In this document: positions 8,647 through 17,491 of the stretch, piece after piece
How the letters are laid out: every line of letters begins with the position of its first letter
Numbering within the stretch: position 1 is the stretch's first letter
Origin: Fen-1254 sp963778945
GTDB taxonomy: Bacteria; Bacteroidota; Ignavibacteria; UBA10030
Direction of reading: 5' to 3'
DNA length: 64,000 nt
Assembly (NCBI GenBank): GCA_963778945.1
Contig: CAVZWL010000021.1
Span: 145,423 to 209,422 of the forward strand
Position numbers and translations under genes: made by a program
The notes under the pieces: model-generated
What the model saw: only the letters and a program-made list of their open reading frames with translations
Told to the model about the DNA's origin: nothing
Databases searched by the model: none

Positions 8647-9780
8647 TTATTCTTCTCCCATAACCAGGTTGTCCCGGTGGATGACTTCCGCCGGGGCTCT
8701 GCGGCCCAGCAGTTTTTCAATTTCAGAGCTTTTCTTTCCTTTAATGATGCCGAGTTCTGCCGCTGAGAAAGCGGAGATTCCTTTTCCGATTTCTTTGCCG
8801 GAAAGCGCGAACACGGAAATAATTTCCCGAGCTTTAAATTCGCCGCGTACATCGGTGATACCGGATGCAAGCAGGCTCTTCTGATGTTTCATGAGCGCTT
8901 TTTGCGCGCCGTCGTCGATGAAAATTGATCCCGCAGGATGCGAAAACAGGCCGATCCATTGTTTTCGAACCGAAATTATTTTCGAACCTGGAAGAAAAAC
9001 CGTTCCGCGGAAATTACCTTCGAAAAGTGTTTTGATCGTTTCCGGATTTTTCCCGTTGGCAATGATCATGACAATTCCGGCATTGATACATCGTTTTGCG
9101 GCCTGAATTTTTGTAATCATACCTCCTGTGCTGAGTTCGCTCTTGCTCTTTTTCGCAAGCCGTTCGATCTGCGGCGTCAGCTTTTCCACCATGTGAATAA
9201 GCTCCGCATCCGGATTACACGCCGGGTCATCCGTGTACAGCCCGTCTATGTCGGTAAGAATCAGCAAAATATCCGCTTCGATGAGCGTGGCGACCATAGC
9301 AGAGAGATTGTCGTTGTCTCCGAGTTTGATTTCTTCAACAGCCACGGTATCGTTTTCGTTAATGATCGGAACGACGCCGTGCTCGAACAGCGCCGCAAAC
9401 GTATTTTTGGCGTTGACGTAACGTCCGCGGTTTGTAAAATCGTCTTTTGTCAATAATATTTGAGCAATAACCTGCCGCTGTGCACGGAATGCAGTTTCAT
9501 AGGATTCCATAAGCAGGGGCTGACCTATCGCCGCAGTTGCCTGTTTTTCCGGAATAGTTTTTGGACGTTCGTTCAGCTGCAGGGCGGCAACACCTGCGCC
9601 GATAGCGCCGGAAGTGACGATGGCAACATTTTTTCCGAGTGCACGCAAATGGGATACACTTTGGGCAATAGCCGCCAGCCGTTCCATGTGAATACCGGTT
9701 TTTTTATCGGCAAGTAGATTTGTGCCGATTTTGATAACGATTGTATTGCGCTGCTGCAGTATGTTTTTAAGCCGTTGCAC
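8647..9780 (-). CDS. proB: Glutamate 5-kinase
   Basis: ProB phosphorylates glutamate to gamma-glutamyl phosphate, the first and normally proline-inhibited step of proline synthesis. The protein has 377 residues: an amino-acid kinase domain (IVIKIGTNLL near residues 14-23, SGAIGAG near 57-63, NENDTVAV near 140-147, LTDIDGLYTDDP near 174-185) followed by a C-terminal PUA-like domain from about 280. The start is GTG with AAGG about 10 bases upstream. It is the first gene of proB-proA-(envelope protein). Confidence 0.96.
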   Translation of the reverse strand: MQRLKNILQQRNTIVIKIGTNLLADKKTGIHMERLAAIAQSVSHLRALGKNVAIVTSGAIGAGVAALQLNERPKTIPEKQATAAIGQPLLMESYETAFRAQRQVIAQILLTKDDFTNRGRYVNAKNTFAALFEHGVVPIINENDTVAVEEIKLGDNDNLSAMVATLIEADILLILTDIDGLYTDDPACNPDAELIHMVEKLTPQIERLAKKSKSELSTGGMITKIQAAKRCINAGIVMIIANGKNPETIKTLFEGNFRGTVFLPGSKIISVRKQWIGLFSHPAGSIFIDDGAQKALMKHQKSLLASGITDVRGEFKAREIISVFALSGKEIGKGISAFSAAELGIIKGKKSSEIEKLLGRRAPAEVIHRDNLVMGEE

Positions 9781-10205
9781 CGATAAATACCTTCGCTCAA
9801 ATGACTTTACCTCATGAAATTACGTAGAAAATCATCAATGAGCAATGAAAAGAAAACAGAATTCAGAAGACAGGAGGCAGCAAAGAGAATGAAGTTATTT
9901 GGTTCGTAGTTTTTAGTTCGTCGTTGGCAAATCATATGGGATTTAGTATCATTTTTTGAGGACTGTCGCCAGACATTGTGCCGATCGTTGTGAAAGCATT
10001 TCGCAAGATCCATCGAACAGCGCTTGACTCAGGAATAATCCGGGAGTTGAAAGACAATACTTGAAAATATGCACAGAAATGTGTACTTATGTGCTCAGGT
10101 CCGGAGAGAAAAATGCTGTCCGGATGTTCCAGTTCAATAATTCTCTTTTGTGACGGGCAGATGCGGCGCATGCGGATAAAGTGACAACAAACAGCTGGAG
10201 ATTTT
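9781..10205. other. Gene-free spacer with repeats between proB and the methyltransferase
   Basis: This 425-bp divergent spacer should hold promoters for both flanking genes. Near 9855-9885 there are GAATTCA/GAAGACA/GGAGGCA heptamers, and near 9899-9930 GGTTCGTAGTTTTTAGTTCG (GAAC-family heptamers, inverted). The rest shows no gene. CTGGAG at about 10195-10200 is a ribosome site for the gene at 10206. Confidence 0.5.
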
Positions 10206-10782
10206 ATGAATGCTGAAACGATCAAAATAATTATTTTTGCAGCAGTTTCACTATGGATTGTTTATACTTCCAGAAAGTCGCTACTCAGGATTGGCTCCCA
10301 CGGTTTTTATAGATTCTTCGCATGGGAAGTGATCGCTGCGCTTATCCTGGTCAATCTCCGATCCTGGTTTATCGATCCATTGTCGGCATTCCAAATTATT
10401 TCATGGCTGTTCTTATGCGGATCGTTGATCGTGCTTGGATTTGGTTTTTTTCGGCTGCGTACTGCAAGCAAACACCATGGGGGCAAACCGGGAAACAGTC
10501 GTGAAGACGAGACTTTGCTGGAGTTCGAAAAAACTTCGGTTCTTGTGACCTCCGGGATATACCGCTACATTCGCCACCCGCTGTATGCTTCGCTTCTCTT
10601 TCTTGCGTGGGGAGCATTTCTTAAAAATGTAACCTGGTCTTCGATTTCCCTGACGGCCATAGCGGCGCTCTGTCTGGGAGCCACTGCAAAAGCGGATGAG
10701 GCCGAATGTATCCGATATTTCGGTACAACAGTACAAAGAATATATGCTGCGGACAAAAATGTTTATTCCGTTTTTCTTTTAA
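10206..10782 (+). pseudogene. Isoprenylcysteine carboxyl methyltransferase-like membrane methyltransferase, frame broken once
   Basis: This is a small polytopic methyltransferase of the ICMT/PEMT type. The family motif RHPLYASLLFLAWG (about residues 120-133) and KADEAECIRYFG are present. As read, the frame then runs on into nonsense and overlaps the next gene. Dropping one A of the AA at 10727-10728 gives GTQYKEYMLRTKMFIPFFF and a TAA at 10780-10782, exactly the family's usual ending (E.Y..Y....R..PF). The repaired protein has 191 residues. The substrate is unknown; these enzymes methylate lipids or small molecules at the membrane. Either a sequencing error or a real frameshift is possible. 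Confidence 0.75.
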
Positions 10783-10795
10783 TTCTTGCTGACTT

Positions 10796-10850
10796 CAGCA
10801 CCAAGCACTACGCACTCAGCACTCTCATTACCATTTGCTATTCTTTCGGA
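10796..10850. repeat. Heptamer array (GCACTAC type)
   Basis: CACCAAGCACTACGCACTCAGCACTC is followed by CATTACCATTTGC, i.e. seven-base units of the GAACTAA family and then of the TTTACCA family. It lies between the convergent methyltransferase and permease genes. Confidence 0.6.
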
Positions 10851-12352
10851 ACAATCACTTCTCCGCGGCGAATTCGTGCAGTGATGCAATGTCTGCGGCC
10901 GTAGGCGAAATATATAATAAAACCGATCAGCAGCCAGATAATCAGCCGCCACCAATTTTCGACCGGGAGGGAAAACATCAAAATGGAACAGCAGACCATG
11001 CCGGCAATGGGCGTAAAAGATCCTAAGGGGGCCCGGAACGGACGCTCGGCGTTCGGGTTGGTCCTCCGCATGATAAAAACCGCGGCGCAGACAATGACAA
11101 ACGCGAGGAGCGTTCCGATGTTGGTCAGCTCTGCAAGTATCCGGATCGGAAGCAGAGTTGCCATCGTCCCGACAAAAATCCCGGTAAGAATTGTGGATTT
11201 CCACGGTGTGCGGAATTTTTCATGGATCGCGCCGAAGAAACTCACCGGCACCATGCCATCGCGCGCCATGGCAAGCAGCACACGCGGCTGGCTGAGCATC
11301 ATCACGAGCAGCACGGAAGTAATACCGGTAATCGCACCGATATCGATAAGACGCTGCGCCATCGGCAGTCCTTTTTGCGCAAACGCATTTGCGACCGGCG
11401 CATTAATGTCGATCTGATCGTACCGAACCATACCGGTAACGATTGCAGACACGGCAATATATAGTACCGTGCAAATCAGGAGCGATGCAATAATGCCGAT
11501 TGGAACATCTTTTTGCGGTATGCGCGCTTCTTCCGCATGCGTCGAGACGGAATCGAATCCGATAAAAGCGAAAAAGATAATACCTGCTCCGGCAAGCATA
11601 CCCAGCGGAACACCGTTGCTGCCGGTTTGTCCGAACAACGTATGCCCGAAGAAACTGATGCCCGTATATCCGTACGGTGCAAAAGGATGCCAGTTGTTCG
11701 GATCGATATAGAAGACACCGACAACAATGACGAAAAGCACGATGACAAGTTTGACGGCCACCATGACTGTATTAAAAACGGCGCTTTCTTTTATACCTTT
11801 AACGAGAATGAATGTAATGACGATCGTAATAAGAATAGCGGGAAGGTCAAGATACGATCCGGTGGCAAAAAAACGTCCTGCCGCAGTATCGAAATCGATC
11901 GGCGCGGAGGCGAACGAATGCGGAATAAAAAAACCGAAGCTTTTGAGCAAATCCTGAAAATGGGCAGACCAGCCGTGCGCTACGGCGGCAGAGGCGACCG
12001 CATATTCGAGCACAAGATCCCATCCGATGATCCATGCGAACATTTCACCGAGCGTTGCATAAGCGTAGGTATATGCGGAACCGGCAACGGGAGCCATGGA
12101 AGCGAACTCTGCATAGCAAAGCGCGGCGAAAACGCACGCCAAGCCGGCGACCGCAAACGAAAGAATGAGCGCCGGTCCCGCTTTGTCGTGTGCTCCGACT
12201 CCGGTGAGAACGAAAATTCCGGTACCTATGATCGCTCCGACTCCGAGACTTGTCAGAGAAACCGGGCCCAAAACACGGCGCAGGCGGTTCTCGCCTTTCA
12301 TTTCTTCCAGCAGGAGTGATAACGGTTTTTTTGCAAACAGGGAGTTTGCCAT
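10838..12352 (-). CDS. Cationic amino-acid transporter-type APC permease, 504 aa
   Basis: This is an inner-membrane permease with 12-14 predicted segments. The N-terminus LRRVLGPVSLTSLGVGAIIGTGIFVLTG and the following AALCYAEFASMAPVAGSAYTYAY are characteristic of the CAT/YfnA group of the APC superfamily, which takes up basic or branched amino acids. The end (VIVPKE) is intact. It differs in sequence from the permease at 4757-6220, so the two are not recent duplicates. It is convergent with the methyltransferase gene and appears monocistronic. The 160-bp upstream spacer (12353-12512) should hold its promoter; I see nothing else there. Confidence 0.9.
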   Translation of the reverse strand: MANSLFAKKPLSLLLEEMKGENRLRRVLGPVSLTSLGVGAIIGTGIFVLTGVGAHDKAGPALILSFAVAGLACVFAALCYAEFASMAPVAGSAYTYAYATLGEMFAWIIGWDLVLEYAVASAAVAHGWSAHFQDLLKSFGFFIPHSFASAPIDFDTAAGRFFATGSYLDLPAILITIVITFILVKGIKESAVFNTVMVAVKLVIVLFVIVVGVFYIDPNNWHPFAPYGYTGISFFGHTLFGQTGSNGVPLGMLAGAGIIFFAFIGFDSVSTHAEEARIPQKDVPIGIIASLLICTVLYIAVSAIVTGMVRYDQIDINAPVANAFAQKGLPMAQRLIDIGAITGITSVLLVMMLSQPRVLLAMARDGMVPVSFFGAIHEKFRTPWKSTILTGIFVGTMATLLPIRILAELTNIGTLLAFVIVCAAVFIMRRTNPNAERPFRAPLGSFTPIAGMVCCSILMFSLPVENWWRLIIWLLIGFIIYFAYGRRHCITARIRRGEVIVPKE

Positions 12353-12512
12353 GAATGGGTCTCCAGAATTTATTTTTCCAGCTGCGGATTTTCTTCTGAT
12401 TAAAACCTACATAGTTTTTACGGGAAAGGCAAAGGAAATAGAAAAACAAGACCGGGATTCCTGGAAAAAGTTCTCGGCAGAACAATATAATCGGGGGAAA
12501 CCGAAAAATCGG

Positions 12513-15509
12513 TCAATGCAGGAGAATCATTTTCTTGACCGCGGTATGACCGCCGGAGGACACCTTGTAAAAATAGACGCCGGCGGCAAGTTTGGATGCA
12601 TTGAATGTCAATGTATAGGTTTTCGGCGCTTCAACTTCGTCTGCCAGAGTTGTTATAAGTCTTCCAAGTATATCATAAATACGGACCGTCGTACGGTTCG
12701 GTTCGGCAATGTCGTATGTAATGGTCGTTGTAGAAGTGAATGGGTTCGGAAAATTCTGAAAGACGGCAAACTGTGTGGGCCTGCTGTATATGACCTGTAC
12801 GTTCGTCGAATAGATCACTGATCCGATGCTGTCGACCTCTGCCAGCCGGTATGTGTAAGTTCCTGAACCGGATACTGTCGAGTCCGTAAAACTATAACTA
12901 TGAGCCGAGGAACTTGTTCCATGCCCGTAAACGGATCCGATTGTTATCCAGTGAGAAGAATCCGGGGGCATAGATTGTATGCGGTACGCATACACATCGG
13001 TTTCCGAAGAGCTTGTCCATTGCAGGAGGACTGCGCCTGTGCCGGCTGTTGCCGTAAAGGAAGCAAGCGGTGCAGAGATGGCTGTATTGGCATTCGTTAC
13101 TACAGCGCGTATGCGGGCATCGCCGGTTGTGATCTGCGTCCATGTTCCGCTGGAGTACATTGAAGTGCGGCCGTCAATCGTGCCTGCATCGTACAAAAGC
13201 GACAGTGTGTCATTCATACCGGCCGATCCGTAGAGAACAACGTGATAATCGGTACCGGATGAAACGGGAATTATCTGAGTCGAGAGATCATAATAATTCC
13301 AGCTTGAAGCCAGAATTCCGCTCGCATCGACGGCGAACGGTCCGGCAATACGGTTTCCGGGCAGTCCGCTGCTGTTATTTGTCCAGATTTCAATATTCGG
13401 AGATCCGGAAAATTTCAGCGAAGAGGCAGGATGGAAAAAGACCCCGGACAGTGTTCCATTGGAAGAAGGCGTGATACGGACGGCGTATTTTTCACTCGAT
13501 GCTGCAAAAAATTCATTAGAAGTCGAGCTTCTTGTCCACTGATCGTATGCAAGAAGCGTTCTCCCTGGCGATGTGGTAACGGACGCAAGCAGCGATAATG
13601 CCTTGAACACATCGAGTTTGCCGTATCCCCAGAGAGGAGTTGGTCGCGAAGTGCCTGTCGATGCATCTGCTGTCGCTGTCGAAATAATAGCGTTTTTTAT
13701 TTGAGCCGCGGTCAGGTTCGGATTGTACTGAAAAAGCAGCGCACAGCTTCCTGCAACACACGGAGATGCCATGCTTGTACCTGCCATGACCTGATGTTTT
13801 CCATCGGGCGTGACATACGGAATATTGGAAGACGAGACAGCCGAAAGAGAGCTGTTCGGAAAGGCTGAAACCAGCCAGAATCCCGGAGCTGCAATGTCGG
13901 GTTTTTGAACGTTATCCACGCGCGGTCCTGCGCTGCTGAACGCAGCAATATTGTCGCTGCTGTTGTTATACGTAGATGAATACGTGTTTCCATCGATCGA
14001 TTTCCAGTACCAGCGCGAAGTATATGCAGCCGCTGTGATCGCGGTCGCGGCGTTGCCGGGACTGCCTACGACATAATTGTTATCTCCGCCGGTGACATTT
14101 ACAGTTTTCTGTGATGAACCGAGTGAAGATTCGAACCAGCCGTGGTAGGTAACCGGGGCTGAAGAAGTATTGTACAGCTTCATTATCCATGTTCCGGCTC
14201 TCGGAGACGGCGAGTTGTCATAATTGAGAATATATCCCGCAATTTCCAGCTTGTGGTTGTTCGGACTGACGTAATTGTCCACTTCCATATAACCATCGCT
14301 CGATGTGTTGCTGGAATAATTGTTCGGTGCGGCTGTGACGGTTTTTTTATTCGGCGACTGAATATATCCCGTAACGCTGGTCCCGCCGTTCATCCATGTA
14401 TCGATATACGTATAATCGTCGCCTGATCCGCTGCTTGCAGTATAACTCGGCACGGTAAAACTTATCGTTGCCGAATCGTGAGCGTTCATGGTTCCGGAGA
14501 CGTGAATATAATCCAATCCCGAATTGCCGGCTGATATTGCAAAGACACGTCCGGGTTTTGCCGATATATCATCGACGACGATTTCATCATCTGCTGTACC
14601 GTCGTGCGCGCTCAAAACGGTTCCGAATGAACAATTCACAACGAGCGGTTCGTGCAAAACGTTTGTGGCGATACTGTCCGCCCATTCCATCGCATCGATA
14701 ATGCTTGAATCGTAATAATCGGTTTCCACCATTATGATATCTGCATCGGGAGCCATTCCGGCATATTTGTAACTCGGCTTCATCGAGGCTCCGTTGCCTG
14801 CAAGAGTGCCGGAGACGTGCGTGCCGTGCCCATCATTATCTGCGGTCCGAACAAAGTTTGCAGGCGATCCGTCGAGCTCATTATTAATTTGTGCTTGTGT
14901 ATAAAGCACTCCGTATCCTTTTACACTCGTCTCGGAACCGATCGCCGTGAGGGTTTGATCCCAGATATAAACAATGCGGCTTTTCGTGGTATCGCTGGGA
15001 TCGCGAAAATCAAGATGTTTCCAGTCGATACCTGTATCGATATCGCAAATTAAAACTCCCTTGCCCGTATATTTCGTATTTTTTATGGCGCCGTTTTGCA
15101 CGGATCGTGCGCCGATGAGCCCGGCAGCGACATCGTTGTTGGGATGGCGCTTCCGCGCTTCCCGAAGAAACGTGACAAGCGACAACCCGGACAACTGCCG
15201 AACCTGAGATGTCGTGACATGCGCAGTCACAAAATTTTTGCAGACGGAATTGATCTGAATTCCCGTGCTCCGCAGCGCCTGGATGTCTGTGCTCCGGATG
15301 ATAACAGGATACAGAGTATCGCCGGAGGATTGTATCATCGGTGCAGCGGACAATTTTGAAAAACCGGGCTTTTGTCCGGGAAGGATGCTTTTATTCAAGA
15401 GCCGTTGGAAATATGGAGAGATTTTTGACGCTGCGTGCACCGTATCCGCCGCCCATGCTGCCTGTATTCCGATAAATAATAAAAAAACAATTAGCCGACC
15501 TGTCTTCAT
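12513..15509 (-). CDS. Secreted subtilisin-like serine protease with type IX sorting domain
   Basis: The gene encodes 998 residues. A signal peptide (MKTGRLIVFLLFIGIQAAWA) is followed by a probable propeptide. The S8 catalytic domain has Asp158 in IDTGIDW, His228 in NDGHGTHVSG, the oxyanion Asn329 in SAGNSG and Ser579 in AGTSMASP. A long insert lies between Asn329 and Ser579 (about 350-480). Beta-rich regions and a fibronectin-III-like segment (about 815-905) follow. The C-terminus starts at FQNFPNPF and contains VRIYDILGR and a final KKMILLH, the pattern of Por/type IX secretion sorting domains. The enzyme should therefore be exported and released or anchored at the cell surface. The gene is monocistronic and diverges from ddl. 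Confidence 0.93.
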   Translation of the reverse strand: MKTGRLIVFLLFIGIQAAWAADTVHAASKISPYFQRLLNKSILPGQKPGFSKLSAAPMIQSSGDTLYPVIIRSTDIQALRSTGIQINSVCKNFVTAHVTTSQVRQLSGLSLVTFLREARKRHPNNDVAAGLIGARSVQNGAIKNTKYTGKGVLICDIDTGIDWKHLDFRDPSDTTKSRIVYIWDQTLTAIGSETSVKGYGVLYTQAQINNELDGSPANFVRTADNDGHGTHVSGTLAGNGASMKPSYKYAGMAPDADIIMVETDYYDSSIIDAMEWADSIATNVLHEPLVVNCSFGTVLSAHDGTADDEIVVDDISAKPGRVFAISAGNSGLDYIHVSGTMNAHDSATISFTVPSYTASSGSGDDYTYIDTWMNGGTSVTGYIQSPNKKTVTAAPNNYSSNTSSDGYMEVDNYVSPNNHKLEIAGYILNYDNSPSPRAGTWIMKLYNTSSAPVTYHGWFESSLGSSQKTVNVTGGDNNYVVGSPGNAATAITAAAYTSRWYWKSIDGNTYSSTYNNSSDNIAAFSSAGPRVDNVQKPDIAAPGFWLVSAFPNSSLSAVSSSNIPYVTPDGKHQVMAGTSMASPCVAGSCALLFQYNPNLTAAQIKNAIISTATADASTGTSRPTPLWGYGKLDVFKALSLLASVTTSPGRTLLAYDQWTRSSTSNEFFAASSEKYAVRITPSSNGTLSGVFFHPASSLKFSGSPNIEIWTNNSSGLPGNRIAGPFAVDASGILASSWNYYDLSTQIIPVSSGTDYHVVLYGSAGMNDTLSLLYDAGTIDGRTSMYSSGTWTQITTGDARIRAVVTNANTAISAPLASFTATAGTGAVLLQWTSSSETDVYAYRIQSMPPDSSHWITIGSVYGHGTSSSAHSYSFTDSTVSGSGTYTYRLAEVDSIGSVIYSTNVQVIYSRPTQFAVFQNFPNPFTSTTTITYDIAEPNRTTVRIYDILGRLITTLADEVEAPKTYTLTFNASKLAAGVYFYKVSSGGHTAVKKMILLH

Positions 15510-15740
15510 TCTTTCTCCGCCGATAACCGAAAAGTATGGTCTTTGTCTTCCGGAAATGATTCCTACGCAAGGTTCTTAGAATATACCTATGCGTACCTCT
15601 TCTTTTCTTAATATATGCAAAATTCGAGAATCTTCAAGGGAACAATCTTGATTGCACATCATGAGTCTTTTCGGTATCATACAGTTTACAAGGCCGATTT
15701 TCCGACGAACGAAAACTCCTTCGAAATCGAAAGAATAACA

Positions 15741-16895
15741 ATGAATTCAGACATTCACGCATCAAATTCATCTTCCTTGCCGCGGCGCATTCGCGTCGGC
15801 GTTATTTTCGGCGGACGATCGGTTGAACATGAAGTATCGCTCGTGTCAGCCGCATCTGTGATCAATGCACTGGATAAATCCAAATATGAAATCGTCCCGA
15901 TCGGCATTGCTCATACCGGCCAGTGGCTTAGCTCCGGAGAGGCGATGAAACTTCTTACAGAGAACTCTTCCCTCGATCACGAGGCCGAACAATTCATACT
16001 CCCGGATCCCCGGAAACAATCGCTTGTGACCTTGAACGGCAGCAGTGCGGAAAAAAAGATTGATGTCGTGTTTCCGGTTGTACACGGCACCTACGCGGAA
16101 GACGGAACGCTGCAGGGTTTGCTGGAGCTTGCCGATTTACCGTATGTCGGCGCAGGCGTTCTCGGTTCTGCTGTGGGTATGGACAAAATCGTCCAAAAAG
16201 ATTTATTGCGGCAGGCAAAAATTCCAACGACGCCTACGATCTGGTTTTTCTATGACGAATTCAGAGCGAATGCAAAAAGACTTACAGCGCAAATGGAAAA
16301 AACATTGCGGTACCCGATGTTCGTCAAACCTGCACATTCGGGTTCGAGCATCGGTATATCCAAATCGCACAACCGAAAAGAGCTTCTGGAGCATATCGAA
16401 TATGCCGCACAGTACAACTTGAAAATCCTGGTGGAAAAAGCTGTTCCTCACGCGCGGGAAATAGAATGCGCGGTACTCGGAAATGAAAAGCCGGAAGCAT
16501 CTGTTCTCGGAGAGATTGTCCCTTCCAACGAATTCTACGATTACGATGCAAAGTATGTCGACGGAAAGTCGAATGCCATAATTCCGGCAAACCTGCCGAA
16601 GCCGGTCGTAAAAAATATTCAACGTACTGCCCTTGCTGCATACCGGACGCTCGACTGCAGCGGCATGGCGCGCGTGGATTTTCTGGTCGTAAGAAAAACG
16701 AATAAAATATTTTTAAACGAGATCAATACAATTCCCGGTTTTACTTCCATCAGTATGTATCCGAAGCTCTGGGAAGCGACGGGACTATCGTTTTCACGGC
16801 TGCTGGACCGGCTGATCGCTCTGGCAGTCGAAAGGCATGAACAGAAGAAAAAACTGAACACGACCTATCAGCCGAAAAACGATTGGTACAAATAG
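15741..16895 (+). CDS. ddl: D-alanine--D-alanine ligase
   Basis: Ddl joins two D-alanines using ATP to make the dipeptide for peptidoglycan precursors, in the cytoplasm. I prefer the ATG at 15741 over 15615 because the upstream codons are not family-like; even so the 384 residues are on the long side. Motifs are RVGVIFGGRSVEHEVSL (N-terminal domain), VHGTYAEDGTLQGLLELADLPYVG split over the loop, EIECAVLGN, YDYDAKYVDG and the ATP-grasp metal site NEINTIPGFT. It lies 7 bp before the DivIC-like gene, a cell-wall/division pair. Confidence 0.93.
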   Translation: MNSDIHASNSSSLPRRIRVGVIFGGRSVEHEVSLVSAASVINALDKSKYEIVPIGIAHTGQWLSSGEAMKLLTENSSLDHEAEQFILPDPRKQSLVTLNGSSAEKKIDVVFPVVHGTYAEDGTLQGLLELADLPYVGAGVLGSAVGMDKIVQKDLLRQAKIPTTPTIWFFYDEFRANAKRLTAQMEKTLRYPMFVKPAHSGSSIGISKSHNRKELLEHIEYAAQYNLKILVEKAVPHAREIECAVLGNEKPEASVLGEIVPSNEFYDYDAKYVDGKSNAIIPANLPKPVVKNIQRTALAAYRTLDCSGMARVDFLVVRKTNKIFLNEINTIPGFTSISMYPKLWEATGLSFSRLLDRLIALAVERHEQKKKLNTTYQPKNDWYK

Positions 16896-16902
16896 AAACG
16901 TC

Positions 16903-17241
16903 ATGAACGATCAGTTTTACAGAAAACTGCAGCCGGAAAAGCTGCTCAAAAAAATAGCAAAAGGCGCCGCGAAGAATAAACGCCGGACGATTCTTCTCAT
17001 CCTCGCAGCTGTTATTTTCCTTTACTTTCTGTTTGATAATAAAGGCCTCATCACACGCATAAAGCTCGAACGTCAGCAGAGGGAATGGCTCGAACAACTG
17101 AAAAAAGACAGCACAGAAACACGGCAGCTGCAGGAACGGATTAAAGCGCTGGAAAGCAACGACGATACCCTGGAAAGAATCGGCCGCGAACGCTATGGTC
17201 TGGCGAAAGAAGGAGAAACGGTATATCAGGTTAAAAAATAA
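16903..17241 (+). CDS. FtsB/DivIC-type septum formation protein, 112 aa
   Basis: The protein has a short basic cytoplasmic N-terminus, one membrane segment (RTILLILAAVIFLYFLF, about residues 28-44) and then a coiled-coil (residues 50-85, heptad-rich with Glu, Leu and Gln). It ends in a conserved IGRERYGLAKEGETVYQ motif, typical of FtsB/DivIC. Such proteins act in the division complex at the septum with FtsL and FtsQ. The position 7 bp after ddl supports a joint cell-wall/division transcript. The name is left open because FtsB and DivIC cannot be told apart here. Confidence 0.88.
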   Translation: MNDQFYRKLQPEKLLKKIAKGAAKNKRRTILLILAAVIFLYFLFDNKGLITRIKLERQQREWLEQLKKDSTETRQLQERIKALESNDDTLERIGRERYGLAKEGETVYQVKK

Positions 17242-17491
17242 AGGTTCGTAGTTCGTTGTGCTTCGTGCAGGAGTTCGAAATACAATAGACAGTGAAATAT
17301 AAATACAACAAAGTAACTGACAAACCAAAAAATAAACAACGGCAACACAGCAGCACTGAAGCCTGCCCGCATTGCGGCGACGCCGACTGCTGACGCCCGC
17401 CAAAATGCACCGCGGGTAAACAGTCACGCAGGCAGGCACATAGAACGTAAAACTAAGAACCAAGCACCAAGCACGAGAGAACCATCTTAAC
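17242..17491. repeat. Repeat cluster: GAAC-family heptamers in inverted pair around repeat B2
   Basis: The 250-bp spacer between the DivIC-like gene and rarA holds GGTTCGTAGTTCGTTGTGC (17243-17261), then repeat copy B2 at 17362-17437 (the same 28 leading bases as 1951-1978, ending GGCAGGCACAT), then AAAACTAAGAACCAAGCACC and CAAGCACGAG (17450-17478). The two heptamer arms are reverse complements. There is no gene. Confidence 0.75.

Noticed and set aside
10783..10904. Continuation of the methyltransferase frame through repeat DNA into the next gene's antisense
   Set aside because: The continuation is an artefact of the extra base at 10727-10728; the correct frame stops at 10782 with a family-typical ending.
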